Source of the DNA: Mesorhizobium loti
Lineage (GTDB): Bacteria > Pseudomonadota > Alphaproteobacteria > Rhizobiales > Rhizobiaceae
Direction: 5' to 3'
NCBI RefSeq assembly: GCF_002858745.1
Contig: NZ_PJRO01000006.1
Location: 1 to 64,000 of the forward strand
DNA: 64,000 bases
Shown: in pieces, positions 19,784 through 29,029 of the stretch
Layout of the letters: every line of letters starts with the position of its first letter
Numbering within the stretch: the first letter of the stretch is position 1
The notes under the pieces: model-generated
Seen by the model: only the letters and a program-made list of their open reading frames with translations
Told to the model about the DNA's origin: nothing
The model's database searches: none
Position numbers and translations under genes: made by a program

Positions 19784-19918
19784 CTATCGGTGCTTGCCGA
19801 AACGATGACGGCGATCGAGGTCGTCGAGGCGCACGCGCTCGGCTTCCTGATGCAGGCCGAAAACGGTCGCGATCAGCATGGCTACGGTCATTGCGGTGGC
19901 GAGCATGAGGATCATCAT
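19784..19918 (-). CDS. 44-residue single-span membrane protein (small ORF)
   Basis: Reading on the minus strand from ATG 19918 gives 44 residues: a hydrophobic helix (residues 3-20, ILMLATAMTVAMLIATVF) followed by a highly charged tail (EAERVRLDDLDRRHRFGKHR). A good ribosome binding site, AGGAG, lies 9-12 nt upstream. The membrane-helix-plus-charged-tail design and the Shine-Dalgarno argue that this is a real gene, although it is too short for usual gene finders. No homologue is recognised. It ends 31 bp from the convergent GNAT gene. Confidence 0.6.
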   Translation of the reverse strand: MMILMLATAMTVAMLIATVFGLHQEAERVRLDDLDRRHRFGKHR

Positions 19919-20109
19919 GGCTTAATCTCCTGTTCCCTAAAACGAGCAGAAGGTGAATTGGTTTCACCGCGCATGATCATCTGTACGTGAACAGACTTTA
20001 ACCGTGTGTGATCGCGCCGTTCATCTGCTGTTCATGGTTGATGAAGGGTTCACGGCACGCTCCGGCTGGCCAATTGCCTTCCAGCCCGGTGCCCGTTAGA
20101 AGCAGCATC

Positions 20110-20610
20110 ATGACCGAACGCATCGCGCTCTACGCTGGCTCCTTCGACCCGCTGACCAACGGCCATCTCGATGTGCTGAAAGCCTCGTTGGCGATAGCAG
20201 ACACGGTCTATGCCGCTATCGGCATCCAGGCGTCGAAGACGCCGCTGTTTTCCTTTGACGAGCGTTCTGAGTTGATCGAAAAGGCTGCCGCCGCTGAATT
20301 CGGCAGCGAAGCCAAGCGAATCCGCGTCGTCTCCTTTACTGGCCTGGTGATCGATGCGGCTCGTAAGCAGGGCGCTTCGATCATGATCCGTGGCCTGCGC
20401 GACGGCACGGATCTCGACTACGAGATGCAGATGGCTGGCATGAACGAAACGATGGCGCCCGAACTTCAGACTGTTTTCCTGCCGGCGAGCCCCTCGGTGC
20501 GCACGATTACGGCCACATTGGTTCGCCAGATAGCCTCGATGGGCGGCGACATTCGCCCGTTCGTGCCGGTGGCAGTTGCCGGCGCACTCAAAGCCAAATT
20601 CGCGAAATAG
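20110..20610 (+). CDS. coaD: Phosphopantetheine adenylyltransferase
   Basis: A 166-residue enzyme that transfers AMP from ATP to 4'-phosphopantetheine, the fourth step of coenzyme A synthesis. The nucleotidyltransferase motif [16 protein letters not shown] (a TxGH variant, NGH) lies near residues 7-22, and the second signature is [21 protein letters not shown], with [21 protein letters not shown] near the end (the ISSTxxR region). ATG 20110 begins right at the first strand; the frame upstream to 20008 has no family support. It starts the coaD-ppi-ppi block. Confidence 0.96.
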   Translation: MTERIALYAGSFDPLTNGHLDVLKASLAIADTVYAAIGIQASKTPLFSFDERSELIEKAAAAEFGSEAKRIRVVSFTGLVIDAARKQGASIMIRGLRDGTDLDYEMQMAGMNETMAPELQTVFLPASPSVRTITATLVRQIASMGGDIRPFVPVAVAGALKAKFAK

Positions 20611-20642
20611 GTCCTGACCCTAGATATCTCGGAGATCATTCC

Positions 20643-21230
20643 ATGCAGCTCAAGAAGCTCGCCGCTTTTCTCGTCGTGCTTGCCGGCCTGTTCGGCGGCG
20701 CGTCGCAGGCTTTTGCGGCAGACCCTGAAAACACCATGATCATCACCCTGAAGGATGGCGACGTGGTCGTTGCCCTTCGCCCCGACCTTGCACCCAAGCA
20801 TGTCGCCCAGATCAAGAAGCTGGTGCGTGAGGGCGCTTATGACAATGTCGCCTTCCACCGTGTCATCGACGGCTTCATGGCCCAGACCGGCGATGTGCAA
20901 TACGGCAACATGAAGAAGGGCTTCGATGCCAGCCTTGCCGGCACCGGTGGCTCGAAAGAGGCTGACCTGCCTGCCGAGTTCTCCAAGGAGAAGTTCGTGC
21001 GTGGCGTTGTCGGCATGGCACGCGCGCAGGATCCGAACTCGGCGAATTCCCAGTTCTTCATCATGTTCGCGCCGGCGTCGTCGCTGAACGGCCAGTACAC
21101 CATCGTCGGCAATGTCGAGAAGGGCATGGAACTCGTCGACAAGATCAAGATGGGCGATGCCGCCAGCAACGGTTCGGTTTCCGACCCTGACCGGATGGTC
21201 AAGGTTCGCATCGCCGCCGACAAAAACTGA
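20643..21230 (+). CDS. Periplasmic cyclophilin-type peptidyl-prolyl isomerase
   Basis: A 195-residue cyclophilin with a signal peptide (residues 1-25, ending SQAFA). Catalytic landmarks are VAFHRVIDGFMAQTGD (the Arg of FHRV and the FMxQxGD loop), GVVGMARAQDPNSANSQFFIMF and YTIVGNVEKGMELVDKI. It helps protein folding in the periplasm by proline isomerisation. It lies 32 bp after coaD and 22 bp before a cytoplasmic paralogue, and the two look like an old tandem duplication. The tail around DAASNGSVSDPDRMV is specific to this copy. Confidence 0.93.
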   Translation: MQLKKLAAFLVVLAGLFGGASQAFAADPENTMIITLKDGDVVVALRPDLAPKHVAQIKKLVREGAYDNVAFHRVIDGFMAQTGDVQYGNMKKGFDASLAGTGGSKEADLPAEFSKEKFVRGVVGMARAQDPNSANSQFFIMFAPASSLNGQYTIVGNVEKGMELVDKIKMGDAASNGSVSDPDRMVKVRIAADKN

Positions 21231-21252
21231 CTTTATCGAAAGGATATCTCAA

Positions 21253-21768
21253 ATGGCTGAAATCAAGGACCGCGAAAACGCGCTCATCATAGAAACGACC
21301 AAGGGCAAGGTCGTCATCGAACTGCTCCCGGATCTTGCTCCCGGCCATGTCGGCCGCATCAAGGAACTGGCACGTGAAGGCGCCTATGACGGCGTCGTAT
21401 TCCACCGCGTCATCGACGGCTTCATGGCCCAGACCGGCGACGTGAAGTTCGGCAAGTCGGGCGGCAAGGATTTCAACCCGTCGCGCGCAGGCATGGGCGG
21501 TTCCGACAAGCCGGACCTCAAGGCGGAGTTCTCCAACATCAACCACGCCCGTGGTACCTGCTCGATGGCGCGCGCGCAGAACCCGAACTCGGCCAACTCG
21601 CAGTTCTTCATCTGCTTCGAGGACGCCGGCTTCCTCAACCGCCAGTATACGGTTTGGGGCCAGGTCATCGAAGGCATGGACAATGTCGACAAGATCAAGC
21701 GCGGCGAGCCGGTGCAGGATCCCGACAAGATCGTGTCGCTGAAGGTTGCCGCGGACATCAAGGACTAA
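21253..21768 (+). CDS. Cytoplasmic cyclophilin-type peptidyl-prolyl isomerase
   Basis: 171 residues, no signal peptide, otherwise close to the preceding cyclophilin: VVFHRVIDGFMAQTGD, GTCSMARAQNPNSANSQFFICF and YTVWGQVIEGMDNVDKI. The extra loop KSGGKDFNPSRAGMGG is typical of bacterial PpiB-like enzymes. AGGAT lies a few bases upstream of ATG 21253. It forms a compartment-split pair with the periplasmic copy; the next gene begins five bases after its stop. Confidence 0.93.
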   Translation: MAEIKDRENALIIETTKGKVVIELLPDLAPGHVGRIKELAREGAYDGVVFHRVIDGFMAQTGDVKFGKSGGKDFNPSRAGMGGSDKPDLKAEFSNINHARGTCSMARAQNPNSANSQFFICFEDAGFLNRQYTVWGQVIEGMDNVDKIKRGEPVQDPDKIVSLKVAADIKD

Positions 21769-21772
21769 GCCT

Positions 21773-22222
21773 GTGGCTGGCGTTCTCTGGTCGCTTCTCG
21801 GCGTCCTGGCGGGCGCCTTCATCGCCATCCAGGCTCCCATCAATGCCCAGCTCGCTCGCGGGCTGGGTGTGCCCGTGGCTGCTGCCGCGATCTCGTTCCT
21901 GGCCGGTGCGATCGTTCTCGGCATCGTCACCTTCTTCACCACCCGGGCGCAAGGTATTGCGATTGACTGGCGCGCACCGGCGCCATGGCTCTTCGTGGCC
22001 GGAGGAGCGCTGGGTGCGGTCTATGTGACCAGCTCAGTGCTTTTGACGCCAAGGATTGGTGCCGCGGCGCTGATGGCATTCCTCGTCGCAGGTCAGCTTC
22101 TGGCGGGCATGCTGGTCGACCGCATTGGCTTCCTCGGTGTGGCGGTACGCGAGATTTCAATGGGCCGTATCGTAGGGGCGTCGCTGCTCCTTGTCGGCGC
22201 ACTGATGATCCGGCTTTACTGA
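21773..22222 (+). CDS. DMT superfamily membrane protein (YdcZ/DUF606-type)
   Basis: 149 residues with five hydrophobic segments: about 4-20, 32-55, 67-90, 95-112 and 128-148. [26 protein letters not shown] is the signature of the DUF606/YdcZ family, small drug/metabolite-type transporters that probably act as dimers. The start is GTG 21773, five bases after the cyclophilin stop, with AAGGA overlapping the end of that gene, so translation may be coupled. Substrate unknown. Confidence 0.85.
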   Translation: MAGVLWSLLGVLAGAFIAIQAPINAQLARGLGVPVAAAAISFLAGAIVLGIVTFFTTRAQGIAIDWRAPAPWLFVAGGALGAVYVTSSVLLTPRIGAAALMAFLVAGQLLAGMLVDRIGFLGVAVREISMGRIVGASLLLVGALMIRLY

Positions 22223-22284
22223 CCGCCGATCTGCTACAACAACCATGGTGGCGGATCGGTCGAGATCGCGCTATTGCCGCTGCC

Positions 22285-23355
22285 ATGAAAGTAGATCTGT
22301 TCGATTTTGACCTGCCGGAGGAGCGCATCGCGCTCCGCCCCGCCGAACCACGCGATACCGCGCGGCTTCTGGTGGTGAAGCCGGGAGAGGAACTGGCCGA
22401 CAAAACGGTGCGCGCGCTGCCGTCGTTGCTCGATCCGGGCGACGTGCTGGTTTTCAACGACACCAAGGTCATACCAGCGCAGTTGCGCGGCATTCGCCGG
22501 CGTGGCGAGGCTTCCGCCCAGGTGGAGGCGACGCTGCACATGCGCACCGGCGTCGACCGCTGGCTCGCCTTTATGCGGCCGGGCAAGCGCATCGCTGCGG
22601 GCGATCGCATCCATTTCGGCCATGACGGCAATTCCTGCTTCCTCGGCCAGCTCGATGCCACCGTGCTTGAAAAGCGCGAGGGCGGCGAAGTTCTGCTCGG
22701 CTTCGATCTGTCGGGCGCTTTCCTTGACGAGGCGCTGCACACCGTCGGCCATATTCCGCTGCCGCCTTACATCGCCTCCAAGCGCGATGACGACGCCCGC
22801 GATCTTTCCGACTACCAGACAATCTATGCGCGGGAAGAAGGGGCGGTCGCTGCGCCGACCGCCGGGCTGCATTTCACGCCCGACCTGTTCGCGGCACTGG
22901 ACGCCAGGGGTATCGAACGCCAGTTCGTGACCTTGCATGTCGGGGCCGGTACCTTCCTGCCCGTGAAGGCCGACGACACCGCCGACCACAAGATGCATGC
23001 CGAAACCGGCACTGTTTCGAGCCAGGTGGCGGCTGCGTTGAACGCAGCCAAGGCGCGCGGCAACCGCATTGTTTGCGTCGGCACGACCTCGCTGCGGTTG
23101 CTGGAAAGTGCCGCGCGCGAGGACGGTGCGCTTCGCGAATGGTCCGGTGCGACCGACATCTTCATCACGCCCGGCTACCAATTCCGCACCGCCGATGCCT
23201 TGATGACCAATTTCCATCTGCCGCGCTCGACGTTGTTCATGCTGGTTTCGGCCTTTGCTGGACTGGACACCATGCGCGCCGCCTATAGGCATGCCATCGA
23301 GACCGATTATCGTTTCTATTCCTACGGCGACGGCAGCCTGCTGTTCAGGGGATAG
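22285..23355 (+). CDS. queA: tRNA preQ1(34) S-adenosylmethionine ribosyltransferase-isomerase
   Basis: A 356-residue QueA, which transfers and rearranges the ribosyl part of SAM onto preQ1 in tRNA to form epoxyqueuosine. Family blocks are [19 protein letters not shown] at the start, [45 protein letters not shown] and the end [19 protein letters not shown]. Start ATG 22285. It works in the same pathway as tgt about 1 kb downstream; two small genes sit between them. Confidence 0.97.
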   Translation: MKVDLFDFDLPEERIALRPAEPRDTARLLVVKPGEELADKTVRALPSLLDPGDVLVFNDTKVIPAQLRGIRRRGEASAQVEATLHMRTGVDRWLAFMRPGKRIAAGDRIHFGHDGNSCFLGQLDATVLEKREGGEVLLGFDLSGAFLDEALHTVGHIPLPPYIASKRDDDARDLSDYQTIYAREEGAVAAPTAGLHFTPDLFAALDARGIERQFVTLHVGAGTFLPVKADDTADHKMHAETGTVSSQVAAALNAAKARGNRIVCVGTTSLRLLESAAREDGALREWSGATDIFITPGYQFRTADALMTNFHLPRSTLFMLVSAFAGLDTMRAAYRHAIETDYRFYSYGDGSLLFRG

Positions 23356-23438
23356 CGATCCCCTGAGGTCGGCATTTCAGCGTCTTACGTTTAAGGTACC
23401 ACTGTGGGAGCGCGGACGCCTTAAGCGGAGGAATAGAG

Positions 23439-23708
23439 ATGGACAGTGATCTCGACACCATGAGCCGTGATCAGCTTGTCGCCGAGGTGAAGAGGTTGCG
23501 ACAAGGCATTCGCAAGCATCGAGATTCAACCGGTCACGATCTGTGCTGGCATCACCCGGATCTCTGGGAACTGTTGCCAGAAAAAACCGATCCGGCGATC
23601 GCGGTACCACCCTGGCCGAAGTTCATGCGCGGTTGCATTCGCTACCGGCAATCGCTCGAGGAGCAGGCCGCTGTGGCACCGGTGCACGACAAGGAATTCG
23701 GCAAATAG
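23439..23708 (+). CDS. Small conserved hypothetical protein
   Basis: An 89-residue protein. The N-terminal half (MSRDQLVAEVKRLRQGIRKH) is a likely coiled coil. The middle holds an unusual DLCWHHPDLWELLPEK motif and a second cysteine in RGCIRYRQSLEEQ. The ribosome binding site GGAGGAATAGAG before ATG 23439 is strong. I do not know the function. It lies between queA and a GFA-family gene. Confidence 0.7.
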   Translation: MDSDLDTMSRDQLVAEVKRLRQGIRKHRDSTGHDLCWHHPDLWELLPEKTDPAIAVPPWPKFMRGCIRYRQSLEEQAAVAPVHDKEFGK

Positions 23709-23723
23709 TGCTGTGTTGGCGGC

Positions 23724-24128
23724 CTAGAACCAGTAGTCGACAACGCAGCGGCCGTCGCGCGGCAGGTCGGTGTGGGTGTTCAGGCCGTCGAAATGGTCTA
23801 TCGGCAGGGCAGCCACGGTTTCCGGTTCGGAAAGCCGCACGTTGACGGCCATGCGCCGGCGGCCTTTCTTGTCCAGACGCGTGCCGCGCCACCACGCCAC
23901 GTTGCCGCAGTTCGGGCAGAAATGGAAAGTGAGATCGCCATCGCTGTCATCGCGCGCATAGGCGCGGGTCTCGCCGGAGACCTCGATTTCCTCGCCTTCG
24001 TAACCGTAGATCCACAGCACGCCGTAGCGGCGGCAGGCTGTGCAATTGCAAGCCGTCGCGCCGTCCGGGATCCCGTTGAACCGCCAGCGCACGGCGCCGC
24101 AGTGACATGCACCTTCGAACATCGGCAT
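23724..24128 (-). CDS. GFA (glutathione-dependent formaldehyde-activating / CENP-V) family protein
   Basis: A 134-residue zinc protein. Cysteines are arranged as in the GFA fold: Cys8-His-Cys10, Cys27-Asn-Cys29-x2-Cys32, and Cys71-x2-Cys74. These would bind one structural and one exchangeable zinc. Enzymatic roles of most GFA proteins are unproven, so formaldehyde chemistry is not implied. The start is ATG 24128 (an in-frame ATG at 24122 is possible). It is convergent with the small gene at 23439 and divergent from tgt, with repeat copy B in between. Confidence 0.87.
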   Translation of the reverse strand: MPMFEGACHCGAVRWRFNGIPDGATACNCTACRRYGVLWIYGYEGEEIEVSGETRAYARDDSDGDLTFHFCPNCGNVAWWRGTRLDKKGRRRMAVNVRLSEPETVAALPIDHFDGLNTHTDLPRDGRCVVDYWF

Positions 24129-24159
24129 CGGGTCGCCCCACGGTTTGCAGTTTCACAAG

Positions 24160-24264
24160 CTAGAGCAATTCCAGCAAAAGTGCGCAGCGGTTTTGCGTCC
24201 GGAATTGCGTAAATACAAAGTATCAGAGCGTTTCCGCGTTTCCGCAAAAGCGGAAACGCTCTAG
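24160..24264. repeat. Composite palindromic intergenic repeat, copy B
   Basis: Bounded by CTAGAGC and GCTCTAG. It runs in the opposite orientation to copy A: the GCAATTCC...GGAATTGC half comes first and the GAGCGTTTCCGC...GCGGAAACGCTC hairpin second. It lies in the divergent region between the GFA gene and tgt. Confidence 0.85.
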
Positions 24265-24335
24265 GCGCGTGAACTGAACCGAACAAGGGTTTCATCCCGA
24301 TTGTCTTGCGCTGCTGCGGCAGCTAAAGGCAGCGT

Positions 24336-25466
24336 ATGACCGAGAATTTTTCCTTTTCCCTGATCGCCACCGACGGCAAGGCGCGGCGCGGCGAGATCTC
24401 CATGCCGCGCGGCAAGATCCGGACGCCGGCCTTCATGCCGGTCGGTACTGGCGGCACGGTCAAGGCCATGTACATGGATCAGGTGCGCGGCGTCGGCGCC
24501 GACATCATCCTGGGCAACACTTACCATTTGATGCTGCGGCCGGGTGCCGAGCGTGTGGCTCGGTTGGGCGGCCTGCACGAGTTTGCGCGCTGGCCGCATC
24601 CGATCCTCACCGATTCCGGTGGCTTCCAGGTGATGTCCTTGTCGAAGCTCCGGAAACTGACCGAACAGGGCGTCACCTTCCGCTCGCATATCGACGGCTC
24701 GGCCTATGAGATGTCGCCGGAACGTTCGATCGAAATCCAGGGGCTGCTCGATTCCGATATCCAGATGCAGCTCGACGAGTGCACGGCGCTGCCTGCCGAC
24801 GCCAAGGAGATCGAGCGCGCGATGGAGCTGTCGGTGCGCTGGGCGGAACGCTGCAAGACTGCGTTCGGCAACCAGCCAGGCAAGGCAATGTTTGGCATCG
24901 TACAGGGTGGCGACATTGCGCCGCTTCGCGTGCGTTCGGCTCAGGCGCTGTCGGCGATGGATCTCAAAGGCTACGCGGTCGGCGGGCTTGCGGTTGGCGA
25001 GCCGCAAGAGGTGATGCTGGACATGCTCGACATCACTTGTCCGGAACTGCCGGTTGAAAAACCGCGCTACCTGATGGGCGTTGGTACGCCGGACGACATC
25101 CTGAAGTCGGTGGCACGTGGTATCGACATGTTCGATTGCGTGATGCCGACCCGGGCAGGGCGCCACGGGCTTGCCTACACCCGCCGAGGCAAGATCAATC
25201 TGCGCAATGCGCGCCACGCCGATGACCCGCGTCCGTTGGATGAAGAGAGCGACTGCCCGGCGGCGCGCGACTATTCGCGAGCGTATCTGCATCATCTGGT
25301 GCGTTCGCAGGAAGCGCTGGGCGCCATGCTGCTGACCTGGAACAATCTCTCCTATTACCAGAAGCTGATGCAGGATATCCGCGGCGCGATCGAGATCGGC
25401 CAGTTCGACGAGCGCGGGGCACTGATTGTCGACGGCTGGGCGAGGGGCGATTTGCCGCCTTGTTGA
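24336..25466 (+). CDS. tgt: Queuine/preQ1 tRNA-guanine transglycosylase
   Basis: A 376-residue TGT, which swaps guanine 34 for preQ1 in tRNAs with GUN anticodons. The barrel carries [12 protein letters not shown] (general acid/base Asp region), GIVQGG and the nucleophile region [15 protein letters not shown]. The C-terminal zinc site is unusual. Where E. coli has Cys302, Cys304, Cys307 and His333, this protein has Ser305, Cys307, Ala310 and Asn336 ([20 protein letters not shown]). Only one usual ligand remains. The fold is otherwise complete and the gene is intact, so activity with an altered or absent metal site is inferred. Works with queA. Confidence 0.96.
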   Translation: MTENFSFSLIATDGKARRGEISMPRGKIRTPAFMPVGTGGTVKAMYMDQVRGVGADIILGNTYHLMLRPGAERVARLGGLHEFARWPHPILTDSGGFQVMSLSKLRKLTEQGVTFRSHIDGSAYEMSPERSIEIQGLLDSDIQMQLDECTALPADAKEIERAMELSVRWAERCKTAFGNQPGKAMFGIVQGGDIAPLRVRSAQALSAMDLKGYAVGGLAVGEPQEVMLDMLDITCPELPVEKPRYLMGVGTPDDILKSVARGIDMFDCVMPTRAGRHGLAYTRRGKINLRNARHADDPRPLDEESDCPAARDYSRAYLHHLVRSQEALGAMLLTWNNLSYYQKLMQDIRGAIEIGQFDERGALIVDGWARGDLPPC

Positions 25467-25481
25467 GTGCGATGTGCTTGC

Positions 25482-25497
25482 GTAAGCTTTTGCTTAC
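25482..25497. repeat. Short inverted repeat between tgt and the methyltransferase gene
   Basis: GTAAGC-TTTT-GCTTAC, 16 bp downstream of the tgt stop and 31 bp before ATG 25528. No T-run follows, so it may be an operator or an RNA stem and not a terminator. Confidence 0.4.
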
Positions 25498-25527
25498 AAA
25501 ATGCATATGTGCGGTTTCGAGGACGTC

Positions 25528-26283
25528 ATGAACAATCGCTACGGAACCCTGACATCCTGGGTCTACAATCTCGACAAGCCGGCCGGCCGCTCTTTCGGCG
25601 ATATTGAATTCTACCAGGAGCGCTTGCGCGACTGCCGAGGCCCGATCCTGGAGCCGGCGGTCGGCAATGGTCGCATGCTGATCCCACTGCTGGAGGCTGG
25701 TCTTGCTGTCGAGGGGTTCGACGCTTCCGAAGAGATGCTTGTCTATTGCCGCGACGCGTGCCGGGCGCGCGGGCTGGAGCCGAAGATAACGCGGCAGACC
25801 TTTGAGGGTTTCTCTTATGAAACCCGTTTCGAGGCGATATTCATTCCACTCGGCTCATTCCAGCTGATCACCGATCTCGCTTCGGCCAAGATTGTGCTGC
25901 GGCGTTTTCATGATCATCTGCTGCCTGGCGGCCGCTTGATGATCGATCTTGATCCGATCGGCGGGTTTTTCAGCGCGGACTCGGTTCGCTCGTGGACCAC
26001 GCCGGAAGGAGACCTGCTGACCTTGACGGGTACCCGCGTCGAAACCGATTTCGTCGCACAAACCACGGTTTCGCATCTGCGCTATGAACATTGGCGCGAT
26101 ACCAAACTCATCGACAGCGAACTTGAATTGTTCAGCTTGCGCTGGTGGGGCGTCAATGAATTCGTATTGTCGCTGACGGAAGCGGGTTTCGACGAGATTG
26201 TCGTGTCCGGCAACTATCAATATGGCCGTTTTCCGCGCAAGGACGACGACAGCATCAGTTTCGAGGCACGTCGCCCGATGTAG
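25528..26283 (+). CDS. Class I SAM-dependent methyltransferase
   Basis: 251 residues. The SAM-binding motif I reads ILEPAVGNGRMLIPLLEAG, followed by VEGFDASEEMLVYCR (motif II, acidic residue for the ribose) and FIPLGSFQLITD. The LPGGRLMIDLDP strand is motif VI. Such stand-alone methyltransferases act on small molecules of unknown identity. I prefer ATG 25528 (GAGG upstream); in-frame ATGs at 25501 and 25507 are possible. Confidence 0.85.
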   Translation: MNNRYGTLTSWVYNLDKPAGRSFGDIEFYQERLRDCRGPILEPAVGNGRMLIPLLEAGLAVEGFDASEEMLVYCRDACRARGLEPKITRQTFEGFSYETRFEAIFIPLGSFQLITDLASAKIVLRRFHDHLLPGGRLMIDLDPIGGFFSADSVRSWTTPEGDLLTLTGTRVETDFVAQTTVSHLRYEHWRDTKLIDSELELFSLRWWGVNEFVLSLTEAGFDEIVVSGNYQYGRFPRKDDDSISFEARRPM

Positions 26284-26297
26284 CGGCTCAAGCCACC

Positions 26298-26330
26298 AAG
26301 GCCAACGGTCATCACCGATCGCTGGCCTTT
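26298..26330. terminator. Terminator between convergent genes
   Basis: AAGGCCA (26298-26304) pairs with TGGCCTT (26323-26329) with further inner pairing CGGT/ACCG. It lies between the convergent methyltransferase and hypothetical genes. Confidence 0.5.
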
Positions 26331-26339
26331 GTCGTTGCC

Positions 26340-26864
26340 TCAATCGAGCTTGGACCAGCCGAAAACCTGCCATTTGTATTTGGATGCCTTATCGGGCTCT
26401 GCCGTGTAGGTCATCTGGAGGTCGCCGCCCTCGGCGTAGATGTCCAGCCGTGGCGCCGTGTCCAGTTCGAGCCACAGCGAATCGTTCTTGAACGACCAGG
26501 TTCCGCACCACACGCAGGCCCCTGACGCAGGATCACCAGGTTGGTGGAAATTGTAGCTGCCGTCTGCCTTGATCTCCAGATAGTCGAAGGCGGAGTAGAA
26601 CGCGGCTACCGTCTGCTGGAATTCATTCGCGGCGGCTTCCTCTTTCTCCGTGGGTGATTCTTTCAGGTCGCGCGGCGGCCGGATAGCCGACCCGTTCAGT
26701 TTCCACTTGCCGATGAAGTCCTTCTTGGTCGGTAGATATTCCGTCTGAGCCTGTGCCGACGAAACAGGGGCGATGGATGGTGCTGAAGTCGCACCGATCA
26801 GGCCGATGGTGAGCAGCAGTGCAACCGTGCCCACCGCCTTGGTTCGAATCTTGATGAGGCGCAT
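26340..26864 (-). CDS. Secreted hypothetical protein
   Basis: 174 residues with a signal peptide of about 39 residues (a hydrophobic run VGTVALLLTIGLIGATSA and cleavage after SSAQAQ). The mature domain has FIGKWKLNGSAIRP, YNFHQPGD and WSFKNDSLWLEL strands, suggesting a small lipocalin-like beta fold. Two cysteines (GACVWCGTW) could form a disulfide or bind a metal. No named family recognised. Start ATG 26864. Confidence 0.65.
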   Translation of the reverse strand: MRLIKIRTKAVGTVALLLTIGLIGATSAPSIAPVSSAQAQTEYLPTKKDFIGKWKLNGSAIRPPRDLKESPTEKEEAAANEFQQTVAAFYSAFDYLEIKADGSYNFHQPGDPASGACVWCGTWSFKNDSLWLELDTAPRLDIYAEGGDLQMTYTAEPDKASKYKWQVFGWSKLD

Positions 26865-27138
26865 CTTCTTCTCTGGCGTAAGAGGGATTGTCCGAGCCCC
26901 GCGGGACGATGCTCGGCGAGCACACTGCCTTGGCTGCTGATCTCGCCTTGTGCGGCTACCATCGGCTTTGCCGGCGCGTCAATCGTTGCCCCTCTTCCAG
27001 GGCGGATGATCCCAGCTTGCCGTTCAGCTACAGCATCGCCTGAAAAGCATCTATCGGTTTCCTGGCCATGTCCGAAATCAACTTGAATGCGCAGGGCAGC
27101 TCTGCCAAAACGGCGTGAAAACAGAAGGAATGCCGGCC

Positions 27139-27375
27139 GTGAAGACGTTTTTTGTGCAGTTCAAATGTGAACTCGGCAAGGCCTATGAAGTGGCGGCAGC
27201 GCTTGCCGATGCCGAGCTCGCCTCCGAGATCTACTCGACCGCCGGCCACTACGATCTGCTCGCCAAATTCTACATCGATGATAATCAGGACATCGGCCAT
27301 TTCGTCAACGAGAAGGTGCAGATCATTCCCGGCATCTCCGACACCTTCACGACGGTGACCTTCCGGGCATTTTAG
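27139..27375 (+). CDS. Stand-alone Lrp/AsnC ligand-binding (RAM) domain
   Basis: A 78-residue protein that is only the regulatory half of an Lrp/AsnC factor: TFFVQFKCELGKAYEVAAAL, the STAGHYDLLAKFYID core and the ending ISDTFTTVTFRAF. The DNA-binding helix-turn-helix is missing. Such proteins form rings and bind amino acids or other small effectors; the partner is unknown. GTG 27139 has AAGGA at good spacing; ATG 27130 and GTG 27115 are in-frame alternatives. The ATP-grasp cluster begins about 170 bp downstream. Confidence 0.85.
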   Translation: MKTFFVQFKCELGKAYEVAAALADAELASEIYSTAGHYDLLAKFYIDDNQDIGHFVNEKVQIIPGISDTFTTVTFRAF

Positions 27376-27544
27376 GCGACGGTAAAGTGCACGCCAAATA
27401 AGCACGCGCTGCCCGTAAAGCTGTTTTGCCGCCTGACGATCGGGCAAACATGATGGCAAAGCGGCTGTAACGATGCAAATCGCCGATTGCGCTTGATTTT
27501 CTTCTCGGACGCCAGTTCAAATGGTGTCAGAGGGGAGTACGCGT

Positions 27545-28957
27545 TTGGCAGCTTTCGATGAGATGCTTCCGGAAACGACCGGGCTGAGAAGACCATACTC
27601 GGCATATGATCGCTGGCTAAAAGAACAAGACCCAGACCGACTTATCCAGAAGATGCAGGATGCCGAGCGCGTCTTCCGCAAGACGGGCATCACCTTCGCC
27701 GTCTATGGCGAGCAGGAGGCTTCCGAGCGCCTTATTCCCTTCGACATCGTGCCGCGCATCATTTCTGGCCAGGAATGGCGGCGTCTGGCACTCGGGATCG
27801 AGCAGCGCGTGCAGGCGCTGAATGCATTCCTGGACGACATCTACCACCGTCAGGAGATCCTACGGGCAGGGCGCGTACCGAAGGAATTGATCTCTGCCAA
27901 CGAGGCCTTCCTGCCCGAAATGATCGGTGTGCGGCCTCCAGCTGGTGTTTACACGCACATCATCGGCGTCGACATTGTGCGCATCAGCGAAAATGAGTTC
28001 TACGTGCTGGAGGACAACGCGCGCACGCCGTCGGGCGTCTCCTACATGCTGGAGAACCGCGAGACGATGATGCAGCTCTTTCCCGAGCTGTTCCAGCAGA
28101 TCAAGGTGCGGCCGGTCGAGAACTACCCGGCATTGCTCAGGCAGTCGTTGGCTGCGGTCAAGCCGAGGGGTGTGGAAGGAACACCGACCATCGCGGTGCT
28201 GACGCCAGGCATCTACAATTCCGCTTATTATGAACACGCCTTCCTGGCCGACCAGATGGGCGTGCAGTTGGTCGAGGGGCCGGATCTGCGTGTCGTTGAC
28301 GGTCATGTCGCGATGCGCACGACCGAAGGCTACAAGCAGATCGACGTGCTTTATCGCCGCGTCGACGACGCTTTTCTTGACCCGCTGACTTTCCGGCCTG
28401 ATTCAGCGCTTGGTGTGCCAGGTATCATGGACGTCTACCGCGCCGGCAATATCACCATTGCCAATGCGCCCGGCACGGGCATTTCTGACGACAAGGCGAT
28501 CTATTCCTACATGCCGGAAATCGTCGAATTCTACACCGGCCGCAAGCCGATCCTCGGCAACATTCCGACCTGGCGGTGCTCCGAGCCGGACAGCCTGAAA
28601 TACGTGCAGGAACACATTTCGGAACTGGTTATCAAGGAAGTGCACGGGTCGGGCGGCTACGGCATGCTGGTCGGTCCGGCGGCAACCAAGAAGGAATGCG
28701 AGGATTTTGCCAAAAAACTCGCTGCCAGGCCTGCCAACTACATCGCCCAGCCGACGCTGGCGCTCTCGACCTGTCCGATCATGACCGGAAAGGGCTTGGC
28801 GCCGCGCCATGTCGATCTCAGACCCTATGTGCTCGTTTCGGATCGCATTCAACTCGTGCCCGGTGGGCTGACACGTGTTGCGCTGAAGGAAGGTTCGCTG
28901 GTCGTGAATTCCTCTCAAGGAGGGGGCACAAAAGATACATGGGTGCTGGATGACTAG
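27545..28957 (+). CDS. Circularly permuted ATP-grasp family protein
   Basis: 470 residues of the circularly permuted type-2 ATP-grasp family (formerly DUF404/DUF407). Marks are RPYSAYDRWLKEQDP, RLIPFDIVPRII, the conserved YVLEDNARTPSGVSYMLENR and the later VIKEVHGSGGYGMLVGPAA (lysine- and glycine-rich nucleotide loop). Its start is TTG 27545 with AGGGGAG upstream; a frame start at 27521 has none. It is the first gene of a cluster with an alpha-E protein and a transglutaminase-like protein. Comparative genomics suggests this trio makes or modifies a peptide, but no product is known. Confidence 0.88.
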   Translation: MAAFDEMLPETTGLRRPYSAYDRWLKEQDPDRLIQKMQDAERVFRKTGITFAVYGEQEASERLIPFDIVPRIISGQEWRRLALGIEQRVQALNAFLDDIYHRQEILRAGRVPKELISANEAFLPEMIGVRPPAGVYTHIIGVDIVRISENEFYVLEDNARTPSGVSYMLENRETMMQLFPELFQQIKVRPVENYPALLRQSLAAVKPRGVEGTPTIAVLTPGIYNSAYYEHAFLADQMGVQLVEGPDLRVVDGHVAMRTTEGYKQIDVLYRRVDDAFLDPLTFRPDSALGVPGIMDVYRAGNITIANAPGTGISDDKAIYSYMPEIVEFYTGRKPILGNIPTWRCSEPDSLKYVQEHISELVIKEVHGSGGYGMLVGPAATKKECEDFAKKLAARPANYIAQPTLALSTCPIMTGKGLAPRHVDLRPYVLVSDRIQLVPGGLTRVALKEGSLVVNSSQGGGTKDTWVLDD

Positions 28958-29029
28958 TGGCAGGTCGACAGTCTGCAGTCGGCAACTGTTTGCACGCAAC
29001 GGGCAGCCTCCCGTGGGGAGGCCCAGCTA

